Source: Penicillus capitatus (lineage: Eukaryota > Chlorophyta). From it: a stretch of DNA of 64,000 nt. Both the position numbers and the translations under genes were made by a program. This document shows positions 36,186-45,800 of this stretch, piece after piece. Within the stretch, counting starts at the first letter, position 1. Each line of letters begins with the position of its first letter. The DNA is taken from contig OZ287694.1 of NCBI GenBank assembly GCA_965649825.1, positions 2,232,001 to 2,296,000 of the forward strand, given 5' to 3'. Under the pieces are notes generated by a model that saw nothing but the letters and a program-made list of their open reading frames with translations, was not told the origin of the DNA and did no database searches.

Positions 36186-37559
36186 AGTCTTGCACGATAA
36201 CTGTACATCTACAACGCTTTTATAGGGTGGCGTTTAGTGATGTCACATCAAAGCCGCGGCGGGCCTATTTTAAGTACCAAAAAGGAATATTCTCCGAGGA
36301 TTCCGGAATCTACTTGGAATCTGTGACGTAGAGCCGCGGGTCTATTTGTGGATGGGAAGGTATAGAGAACCTACGACCTGTCACCTGGAGATCGACACAA
36401 GTGTAGGTAGATGAGCGCATTAGCGTGAGCGCTACGTCTTAACACGACAGCAGCGTGCGCAGAAATCCGCGAAACCCTAATGCGCGATACTAATATATAG
36501 TGTTCAAACCTGCGGTTAGCTTTCGTATCTCGGAGGGCGATTGGCTGATGCGACGTCACCGCCATGTGTCATCTCGGTTACAGGTTCTAAATCCAAGACC
36601 TCTGTTCAATCGGGATTCTCCGTAGAGAAGCGTCGCCGCACGTAAGAACTGTGAGGCCGTTGATTTGACCCAACAGATTGATGGGAATGGGACCGTCAGA
36701 GGAAGCTTCACGTATTACGGAGCAAAGGTATCTACAGGTTCGCATTCATGTATTTGTATGCACGCTTGTGACTTGACTGGTTAGTCATCTGCCTCGCAGA
36801 ACCATAGAAAAGGAACCCTGAGGTGACGTGAACCTTGCAAAAGTGCACCTTCGGAGACACAACTTTTGGAAAACTAGGCAGTCACGATGTGATAGCCCAA
36901 TCCTACTGACAGGGACAAACGAGATGACGTTTCGCATTAAAAGGACAGAACGATTGTGTGAAGAACTCCCTCCGGCACCTTCGCCCTGCACCTCCCTTTC
37001 GACGTCCTCGGCTTGGACGACGCGGATTTCTCCTTCGTCTTGACCGGGGAGTGGAGGAAAAGCATCGTCGTTGGAGTCGTTCCCGTGTTGACTCATCTCA
37101 CAAACGCAGCGGAAGTCTCGAAATTGGACGACGGTGGGCGAGAGTTCGAAGGCCACACAAACAGCGTTAGCAGCAAAGGGTGACTTGTTACAACTTGACG
37201 ATAGACAGCGAATGTTTTATAAGATGTAAACAGAGTGTATGCGATTCACAGATGACAAAGGAACTTGAATGTCAAACGAAAGATGTTTTATGTGTCCGAA
37301 CCTTGTTTAAATACTCAATCCTTGATGTGACATGAGGAAAAGTGCAAGAAGTTCAAGAGTGAGTTCATAGTGAGGTTCCCACTGAGACTAGGAAGTTCAG
37401 CGTGAAATTCTAGAAGCTTCCTGAGAAGCCCAGTGTGAACTTCGCAGGGACTCACTCCTTGTCATCGCGACTCAGCAGCGACGGTCATGTCGCGTGGCCA
37501 AGAGCGAAAACAAAACATCAAAACATTATTACGGTCACCGTTGTCGCCAAGATTTGGCG
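36186..37559. other. Spacer, nothing assigned
   Basis: Open frames here are short and lack splice context or domains. A TATA-like box for the gene at 35.3-36.2 kb lies at its left edge. Confidence 0.4.
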
Positions 37560-38546
37560 TGTCGATGTGACTGCCTCGTTTCCGATGGGTTCACGTCTTG
37601 GGGGGTTGCAGGTTGAGTCATCTGGGGCGCTATTCTTTGGTTCTGGCGCAAGGATGACTCACCTGCCTAGGCAGGTCACATCGCTTCTGGGGTATAAAAC
37701 GGATAGTCGGAACGCTACTTTGCCTTGCTCCAACAGTTGTAAAAGGACTTCCGCTGTTTGCTGTTTTCGTCCGACCCGACCGGCGACAACCGTCACATCA
37801 ACGTCCCTTGTGTTTCGCGCCTTTTGTCGGCAAGATGTAACAGGACCACTGGATAGAATAGATGAATGGGACGGGATGATGGGACTGCCTGGCTGAGGAC
37901 GGGGTCATGTGTTGAGGGGGCGCTCGGGGTCTTGTCATGTGGGGTTTTGGACCAAGAAGGGGCCACTGTCGCGCGGAGGCGCCGAACGAAAACGATAACA
38001 GCGGAAGACTTACAGTGTTCGGAGCAAGGTGAAAACCTGTTCAGATTCTGCATTATATAGTCGCCTGCTGACGTAACCCTTCTAGAATGGTGAGTCAGCT
38101 CGTGCTCAGGGCCAGAGAAAAGCGTCCCAAGACGCAGTTGACAAGACAGGCGGCACCCCCTCGCACGGTGGACCCTCCCAAAACAAGGCAGGGTCACATC
38201 GCTCGGCGATAGCCACATTTCCTGGATCTGGATGAAGGGTGACTCATCTGTTTTGAGGGTCGCATCGTCTGGACCGGATAAAAGGGGACGGAACGTTAGG
38301 ATTTTGCCTTTGTTTTAAGAGAGTTTTCCTTCGTTTCGTTCTTGCGTCGCACCTCGCCAAACGCAGAAGCTATGTGATCGAGCAACAGAACCGAGAACTC
38401 TGAAGCGTCCCGGCGGACAAACAGCCTACGGGTGTGCGACCTGCGATGCCTTTGTCGTGTTCGATAGAAGACGCATTGTTTGGATGCTTGGAAATCAACA
38501 ATTAAGGATCTGATCAATCGAAGGACGCCAAACGCTGCGCTAGTGT
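37560..38546. repeat. Cluster of LTR/promoter-like repeat modules in both orientations
   Basis: Three related modules: plus about 37560-37860, minus about 38216-37950, and plus from about 38216 to 38340. Each has a TGACTCA-type box about 37-39 bp upstream of a TATA-like box (37655 and 37693; 38240 and 38277; minus 38097 and 38058). The first two share the stretch CTTCCGCTGTT downstream of the TATA. The minus module contains TCGCCGAGCGATGTGA, also found at 38721 and 40570, where it sits at the left end of an insertion. I read these as diverged LTR fragments. From about 38380 the sequence is instead the end of the inverted flank matching 5617-5790. Confidence 0.5.
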
Positions 38547-38645
38547 TGTCAGACAAGACTGTCACATCACCTGTAGCATATGAATACATGGATGTGAACG
38601 CATGTGTACCTATGCTCTGTAAAAACGTGAAGCTTTCCTCTGACA
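38547..38645 (+). repeat. Left LTR (99 bp)
   Basis: Base-for-base identical to 40440-40538. Starts TGTCAGACAAG, ends CCTCTGACA. Confidence 0.85.
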
Positions 38646-38720
38646 TGGTTTCGGAGCGCAGTTAACGCTCCTGTGTTTGAACTCCGTCTGAGTGACGTTG
38701 CGCGATTCGCTGAGCGTCTT

Positions 38721-38900
38721 TGTCGCCGAGCGATGTGACCCTGCCTCCTTTCTGAGGGGGCCACGTCCGTGGGGGTGCTGGCTGACTCATCTGAGGCGTT
38801 GATTTCTGGTTCTGGCGTTGGGGTGACTCACTTACTCAGAGGGTCAAATCACAAGAAACGGATAAAACCCTGGATTTGTGCCTTTTGTAAGCTTTTGTGC
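38721..38900 (+). promoter_or_regulatory. Internal promoter-like module of the gag-only element
   Basis: Begins TGTCGCCGAGCGATGTGA, has TGACTCA at 38783-38789 and 38824-38830 and a GATAAAA box at 38861-38867. It is related to the modules at 37.5-38.3 kb and 40.57 kb and may drive the gag-like ORF, since the 99-bp LTR is very short. Confidence 0.45.
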
Positions 38901-39449
38901 CTTCTGCGCAACGTGCGTGTGTGAGCAAATTCCACCCTGGCTGCCGACGAGGCGCAATTACCTTCGCGTGCCGTTATTCCATACCCACCACTGTACCAAA
39001 ACACGCCATATTTGTCGGCCCTCGACTTCTTTAGACAAGCGGAACGAGGGAGCCCTGACACTCGGCAGGATATTATTCAAGCCGGGAACCAACCGTTTAT
39101 CCCTGTGGAAGAAGGACCGACCGACCGACGCAGAGGTCGACGAAGAAAGATCCCAAGGGGATCCTAATCCTAGGCGACAGTCTTTTACGTGGTGCTTTGG
39201 GCTGTGTGTGCCCCAAGTCGTTTGTGTCCGTTCGAAACTTGCGTTCAGTGTTTGTGCGGTGCGCTGGTGACTACGACCGCGTGTTCGTTTGTTCGTTCGA
39301 AGTTCGTTCGGAGCATTGGCGGTGCGCTTGTGGTTGCGACCGCGTGTGTTGACTTGTGACCTACGTTTTTGGCGTTTGTTGCGCATTACGCCTTCCTTTG
39401 TGGAAGTCGAGTCCTGTTTCCAAGGAATCTCAAGAAAGCATCGATAAGG

Positions 39450-40367
39450 ATGAGTCGAGCACAACATAGAGGGCAGGGTCAAACAGAGGAAAGATGCAGA
39501 ATCCTCTTAAGGGAGCTGCGTCAGGTGGACACGGAAAACGGAATACTACGGGAGAGATTGCAGGAAGCTGAGCGAGCGAGGACGCAAATGGGACGTGAAT
39601 GGAATGCCAGGAGTGATGAACTCGCCAACCTGCAAATGGCTTTACAGGAGATCCGCACTGAGAATGAGAAGCTTCGAGAAGACGTTGCGAAGGCGACGCA
39701 GGCAACAAAGAAAATCCGCACTGAAACTTCCTCTCTACGACAAAAACTGAAAGAGACCGAGACGGCCTTTGCAGAGGCAAAAAAAAAACATTTTATTATG
39801 GCACCTGCTTTGGTGCCTAGTCTTCAGTCGTTGACCGGTGAAGTGAGGATGCTGCAGAAGACAGTGCAGAAGAACGGTGAAAAGACAGCCGAGGCGCTAG
39901 CGAGGAGACCACCGGAAGATTTTGCATCTGGTATACGGTCGCTTAGCAACGAGGTAAAGACGGTAAGAGTGGACCTGAAGACCAAATTCGACAAGACAGC
40001 TGAAGCGATAACGACAAGACGTGCGGAAGGACAGCGACATGCGAGGACGCTGCAGCAAATGAAACGAGTGCTGCACGACATAGGGCGGTATCCGAAAAGA
40101 CAGCGAACGAGAGCTGACGGGACCGATGGAATGAGGAACGTCAAGCACGGCAGAATTTGTTACTGCTGCCGAAGTAAAGGACATCTGGCAAACGATTGTT
40201 CGCGGGCGCGGAATTCGGATATGGTCGAGTCACCAGCGGGTCCAAATACGTCGTATACGCAACAGCGTACGGAAAGTCCACGGGAACCAGCGGTTAATGA
40301 AACTGCATCAACGGGTTGGAACGTCTTTTCAATGTTTAAACGGATGTTTACCTCGGGTATCGATTGA
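39450..40367 (+). CDS. Gag-like coiled-coil protein with CCHC zinc knuckle
   Basis: 305 residues from the ATG at 39450 (MSRAQHRGQGQTEERC); the frame is open slightly upstream but without a better start. Residues from about 10 to 110 form a long coiled coil (repeated QxxxxEIRTENEKLREDV-type heptads). A basic helical middle follows. Near residue 235-250 lies CYCCRSKGHLANDC, a canonical C-x2-C-x4-H-x4-C knuckle for RNA binding. The tail is Ser/Thr/Pro-rich. This layout fits a retroelement gag/ORF1 protein that packages element RNA. It is the only protein of the 1992-bp element. Confidence 0.75.
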   Translation: MSRAQHRGQGQTEERCRILLRELRQVDTENGILRERLQEAERARTQMGREWNARSDELANLQMALQEIRTENEKLREDVAKATQATKKIRTETSSLRQKLKETETAFAEAKKKHFIMAPALVPSLQSLTGEVRMLQKTVQKNGEKTAEALARRPPEDFASGIRSLSNEVKTVRVDLKTKFDKTAEAITTRRAEGQRHARTLQQMKRVLHDIGRYPKRQRTRADGTDGMRNVKHGRICYCCRSKGHLANDCSRARNSDMVESPAGPNTSYTQQRTESPREPAVNETASTGWNVFSMFKRMFTSGID

Positions 40368-40439
40368 CTTGATTCTGTTCATTTTTCGGAGGGTTTTCAC
40401 GTTTTCGGAGTCTGCGCAAACGGAAGGTGGATGGGACCA

Positions 40440-40538
40440 TGTCAGACAAGACTGTCACATCACCTGTAGCATATGAATACATGGATGTGAACGCATGTGT
40501 ACCTATGCTCTGTAAAAACGTGAAGCTTTCCTCTGACA
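40440..40538 (+). repeat. Right LTR (99 bp)
   Basis: Identical to 38547-38645 and followed directly by the AGTGT duplication. Confidence 0.85.
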
Positions 40539-40569
40539 AGTGTCTACTGACGTTATCATGAAGTCAGCG

Positions 40570-41076
40570 TGTCGCCGAGCGATGTGATGTTGTCTTGTTC
40601 TGTGGGGGTCAGCTGTGCGCAGGGGCGCTGCATGTCTTGTCGACTGTGTCTTGGGACGCTCTTCTCTGGCTCAGGTGGCGCGATGACTCACTTCTTCGTG
40701 GAGTCGCATCACCAGGGCGGTGTAAAAGGGGGGTATGCACGGACTTTTGCCTTACGATTGTTGTAAGACTTATCGTGTCGCTGCATCCTGGCGGATCACG
40801 ACGCGGAGCACAACGTTCAACGCGCGACTATTCTCTACGCGCCTCTCTACCCTACCTTCGAAGACCGCCTTAACCGTTTCCGTCAGTCAGAGGCCTCCGA
40901 GTTACAACAGCGAGGTGCTGAGCGGGTCATAGACAACGCGGAAATCTACGGTTCGCAGCGAAGCTCAGAAGACGCCAGTGTCGACCTAGTCGCGCCGCTT
41001 CCAGAGGACATTCCTTCCCCCGGACCCCCAGACGCCACGATGGTGACTAGGCCTCCGGGAAGGGCATTACGTGACA
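40570..41076 (+). mobile_element. Solo-LTR-like insertion, 507 bp, 5-bp target duplication
   Basis: Bounded by CAGCG at 40565-40569 and 41077-41081; the left flank has this site once (5588-5592, as CGCTG). The element starts TGTCGCC and ends CGTGACA, so it has TG...CA ends with a short inverted match. A TGACTCA box (40684-40690) lies 37 bp upstream of a TGTAAAA box (40721-40727), as expected for an LTR promoter. No coding region. I read it as a solo LTR of the family whose fragments lie at 37.5-38.9 kb. Confidence 0.7.
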
Positions 41077-41081
41077 CAGCG

Positions 41082-41379
41082 GTTCTTGGCTGATTGAGAC
41101 ATCTTTGCAGAGAGAGCAATCACCCAGACGTTTTCAGAACCACCTCTCCGTCTGACCTCTCTGCAGGACATGCCTCGAGTCATCCATCGAAAAGGACTGA
41201 CGTTTCAATGTTTCCTTTGCCTCAATCATGAAGCCTCCGACTCTGAGAGCGTTTGCAAGTTAAACAAGCATGGGCATGGAGTTCGAGGAAAAGTCATCCA
41301 CAAGAGAAAGGTACAGGTGTGGCCATGCACCCTGAAGAGCAACAGAATTCACCTATACACCGACTTGGCCTAGACTGAG
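41082..41379. other. Remnant of the ancestral flank between two insertions
   Basis: Reverse complement of about 5289-5587 in the left flank. The open frame at 41170-41373 (LTFQCFLCLNHEASDSES) has a counterpart on the other side, but the two are not length-compatible along their whole extent, so I do not call a gene. Confidence 0.5.
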
Positions 41380-42213
41380 TGTTGGTCCGTTGGCTGATCA
41401 AGCGAAGAAGTCTTTGGCGACGGTTTGAAGGCCGTCAGGGCTGCTCGCTTGAACGTGAAGAAGCACTCAGCGACGGTTAAGAGAGCACTCGAGAGGGTCG
41501 AGAAATGACCGAAGGAGGGTGAAAGACGAGTCTGCAATAAGACGTGAAAGTCGTGAATTGGCAAGTATCCAGAGTTCGAGTCTGAGTGGCGTGTATTCTC
41601 AGAATGATCAGAAAAACGTCACTGTCATCTGTGAGCACTTAGACATTCGCCAGAAGTCTCAGAAACTGGCAGAACTCGATGATTGATGAGGACGCGGCGA
41701 CGTTGAGTCTAACGCTGCAAATGACCTGCGAGGTGCAAGCGACGTCGAGTTCTAAGCCGAAAGTCCGAGGCGACGGACGACGCTGTAACCCTGAGTGTTC
41801 GGCCTGAATTACAGAAAACGCGAGGAAAGCGTGGCAGTCAGCTGACGTGACGAAATGGACAGTAAACGCGCTGAGAAGAAGACGCAGCATGTGGTAAAAG
41901 CCTGAAGATGTAGCGTCGCAGTGAGGCGAAGACATGAAATCAAGGTGTCGCCAGGAGGCGACGTAAGACGCGAATTTAGTGTGTGTAACTAAGAAAAACG
42001 CAAATGAAACGGAGAACATGGGCATATAAAATAAGAACTTTAGGGGCAAGTTTCGGTTTAAAAGCTTTCGGTGTTGCGTGCAAATTCTGTCGATCGAGTC
42101 GCCTTGCGTTGTTGACGACTACAAGCGTAATCCCGCTGCCGTGCTGACGATTTTGGCCTGTTTTTCAGCGCCAATTCTGCCCCATCGTCACATAGCACTG
42201 CAGAAAACCAACA
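41380..42213 (+). mobile_element. Solo-LTR-like insertion, 834 bp, 5-bp target duplication
   Basis: Flanked by CTGAG at 41375-41379 and 42214-42218; the left flank has one copy (5285-5289). The ends are TGTTGGT and ACCAACA, a perfect 7-bp inverted match with TG...CA ends. A TATAAAAT stretch near 42025 lies about 190 bp before the right end, the usual place for an LTR promoter in plus orientation. No ORF of note. Its sequence is unlike the 99-bp and 507-bp elements, so it is a third family. Confidence 0.7.
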
Positions 42214-42382
42214 CTGAGCATTCATTGGACGTCGAAAACGTGGTTCGATCATGCCAGTAGCAAGGGAGACGCTCCGTAGAAGGTAAGTTGTATTGCAATG
42301 AAAGACCATGTTCGCCGTATTATACTTGGCAGTGATTCCATCATGGCACAACGTCTTCTCTCGGCCGAAAACTTCAGGTATT

Positions 42383-42400
42383 AAACAAACAAACAAACAA
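42383..42400. repeat. AAAC tetranucleotide microsatellite
   Basis: Counterpart of the TTTG run at about 5104-5121 in the inverted left flank. Confidence 0.6.
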
Positions 42401-42864
42401 TACAGCTAGTATACGAGATACAGCAGAGTGCTCAAAACCAAGAAACTTCCGACGACGCCGACTCCTTTGCAAACGCGCCAAGACGTGACCCATAAACTGG
42501 AGGAGATCCGCGAATCCCATCCACATTTAGTCGATGGCGCATGTCCTTTGTTTTCGATTACCGAACGAAAACAGCAGGCGAGTATAGACAACACCCATAA
42601 TTCTTACGCAAGGAGATTGTGATGCCGAGCGAAAGTCGACGAAGCGTCCACCTAGGCAGTTTCCTCGCGATGGCCGAAACGTGACGTGTCCATGCGCAAT
42701 GAAGAACATGGATAGGCAATGACGTCATTATACCTTATGGGCACGTGAATCGTCTGATACGGTGCATTCGACCGCTACCTGTTATGTGTTTCCGTCGCAA
42801 GTCCTCTGCCTGTCGTTTCAAGTTCTCTCGCTTGTTCTCCAGCGAACCTTCAAACTCAACTGCC

Positions 42865-45800
42865 ATGCAATTCGCCGTCGTCATCTTTCTCGCACTCCTA
42901 AGTAATAGTCGGAGCGTCGGTGTCAAAGAGAACGGTGTGGCGAACAGTCTCTTGAGCAAAGGTTGGTATGCGAGATATGCCGTATCGTTTGCATGGACTC
43001 GTTAACTGAGATCCACTTTCTTCCTTTGCCCCATCTCTTCAGTCGTGACGGACACCGCTAACCAAGTATCTGAAACGCGTTCCGTGTATTCTATCTAGGC
43101 CGTCATTTAACTCAAAATGCTGTCAATGGAACTCGAGTCCCTTCCGGTGTGTCGTTAAGGGAGGCGCTCAGAAATCTGCGTCCATATGAAACCATCGTCC
43201 TAGAGAACAGAAGCTACACGCTGAGGAGAAGACTGACGGTGGATGTGCGCGACGTCACACTCCTTGGCAACGCAGGAGGCCGAACAGTCATAACTTGTCC
43301 CTCCGACGACAGCGCCCTCTTCATACGGTTCGACAACTCAGACACGCACTCAGTCACTCCACTTGACTCTTGGCGTTGTTTCTGAACGATAGGTCGTCGA
43401 ATGTGACGATCTCGGACATCACCTTCCAAGACTGTCGAGATGTTTCGGCCGTGGTGGTGGAGAACGATCCCGATGATGCTTCCAGGACAACCAGCGTGGT
43501 GTTCGAGAGAGTGTCATTCATAAACAACACTCAGGGAGTGAAGACGCGGAGAGGGTTGTTCGCCTTCGAACGGTCAATGGGAACACTGACCATCTACCCA
43601 TGCTCTTCCATGGAGTGCAGTGGACCGATGCCGGAGGTGGAGGTTCGGCATTCGACATTCGAGGACAACGAGGCTGACCAAGGCGGAGGCATTCTCTGTG
43701 CCAGCTGCAAGCTGCGGATCATGAACTCCACGTTCAGCAGCAACCGGGCTCTGTCCAATGGAGGAGCCGTCTTTGCGAGAGATGCAGGAACGGTGGTGGA
43801 CATCGTCGACTCCTCCTTCGTCGACAACTCAGTGACGCAACATCGCAGACAGGACGAAATTAAACGCAGCGACGGCCGTCCGATAGAGCTCGTGAATCAC
43901 TTTACTTTCAATTTTCCTGCGGAAGGAGGTGGCGCCCTTTTCATAAACTCCGTTGCAAATCTCTCAGTGGCTGGGTCTTCGTTTCTGGGCAACCAGGCCC
44001 CAAGTGGAGGTGCGATGCGATCTGTCATTGATGTTCGCTTTTTCTCGAGCACGAACAGATCCTCCGTGCTCGTTGTAAACAGCACGTTCGAGCAGAACCA
44101 CGCCAGTATTCCGGATTCAATGCCAGTCCAGTATGACGAGGACAGCATCGGAGGCGCAGTCTACTTCGTATGCAGTGCAGAGAACTTGGACGAATGGAGG
44201 TTCGACAACTGCACCTTCAGAAACAACACGGCGCGTCACGGAGGCGCTCTCCACGTGGTCGCACTTCAGCAGAACACGCTGACAATGGACGACTGTCGCT
44301 TCGAAGATAATCAAGCAGAGGCAGCAGGAGGAGCTGTGATCCTGAGGAACACTGGCGCGTTCGAGACCAACGCCTCTACCTGGTACAGAAATGTGGCGAA
44401 TCTTGGCGGCGGCATTTTGATAACAAACGGGGCACTCTTCAGAACACGGGGTTTAGAGGTTCACAGTGCCGGACGCATTGGCAGATCCAACGTGTTTCGC
44501 GAAAACAGTGCCGTCTACGGAGGAGGCATCATGTGTGCTGAGTGCGGAGAGATGAAGCTGCTCGATGCCAACATCACCTTCAATGTTGCGAGTGATTCTG
44601 GCGGTGGTCTCTACGTTCTGGATGCCCCAGATGCGATATACATATACCAGTCTCTGTTCGCCAGCAACATAGCGTATCGAGGGGGTGGCATCGCTCTCAG
44701 ATCTGCTGCCTTCGTGTCCTTCAGGGTCATCGAAGCATTCTACTCGAACATCCTCGTGAACAATACGGCCGTCGCCGGAGGTGGTCTATTTGTAGAGGCA
44801 AATCGACAGCGGCAAAACAGGCTCTCAGTACGTCTGTTGACTTTAAGTTACCTGCTGCAAAATACTTGTGTCGCTCGTAGATCGCGAGAACCCGGTTCGA
44901 ACGGAACCAAGCTGTGCGAGTGGAGGACCTAAAGTTTTCTTTTGCCAGAGGCCAATCAGCTACAGCAAACAACAGACGCGGGAGATCGCTGCTCCAGCAG
45001 ACTGCACGGTCGGACAGTCTGTCATCGACTGCTTCATCATCTTCCACCTGCGGAGAGGGAGGCGGGGGCGGCATGTGTCTGGTATACAGCGTTCTGCCAG
45101 AGAGCTCGATCGGTGACGTTCTTCTGACGGATGTGGTTTTCGATGGCAACGTTGCTTCCATAGGAGGTATGCCTGTTCGCAGACCGAATCCATTCGTCGA
45201 GGCATCCTTCCAGGCGGTGCCTCTGTGCAAGTGGCCGGAGACGGCTGGAACCAGCATCGCCTGAGGAACTGTCCGGAGATCCGACCAATAACGGAACCCT
45301 GTCGGCTATTTCGTCTGATGAACATCAACACAACGGACAACGTCGCCCAGTACGCAGCGGGATGGTTTGTCTCTCATCCAGGGTCCGTTCTCGTCGGCTG
45401 CCCCTATTTCGATCCAGAGGGATGGACAGATATGCTATCCGCATACAAGTCTGATCGGCTTTCAAGAAAGTATTGTCTGCGTTTCCAGAACAACATCGAT
45501 TTGGTGACAGTCGCCGATCACACTTCCGAGTCTCCTGATCGCTCACGTGTGCTCAGGACGCGGATGCAGAGTACGGGACTAACATTGGGAGTGGCGTCCA
45601 CGAATTGAAGCTGCTGAACCCCATGTCTCCAATCGTCAATCATACGGGGGGCGAGATACTGATGCTGCCACCGTGTTCCAGTACCGAGGGTTGTGCCAGG
45701 AATACGTCGGATGGGATCAAGATCGCAGTCAAAGACGTCTTCAATCAGACAGTCACGAGAGTCATCGCCCGAGCGGGTAAGACCCCTAGCAGCGTGCGTC

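Larger units (their letters stand above)
38547..40538 (+). mobile_element. Gag-only LTR retroelement (TRIM / TR-GAG-like), 1992 bp, full length
   Basis: Two identical 99-bp terminal direct repeats (38547-38645 and 40440-40538) begin TGTCAGA and end TCTGACA, a perfect 7-bp inverted terminal match with TG...CA ends. The element is flanked by the 5-bp duplication AGTGT (38542-38546 and 40539-40543), present once in the homologous left flank (5614-5618, as ACACT). Directly after the left repeat comes TGGTTTCGGAGCGC, a plausible tRNA primer-binding site. A purine-rich stretch GGAAGGTGGATGGGA precedes the right repeat. The only long ORF is gag-like; no reverse transcriptase, integrase or protease is seen. 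It must therefore be mobilised in trans. Identical repeats mean recent insertion. Confidence 0.85.

Noticed and set aside
38296-38646. Minus-strand open frame sharing its N-terminal 33 residues with 40539-40348
   Set aside because: The shared part is simply the LTR read in antisense; the remainders are unrelated.
43352-43400. Apparent programmed frameshift shared by both beta-helix copies
   Set aside because: A GC-AG intron at 43346-43392 explains it without recoding.
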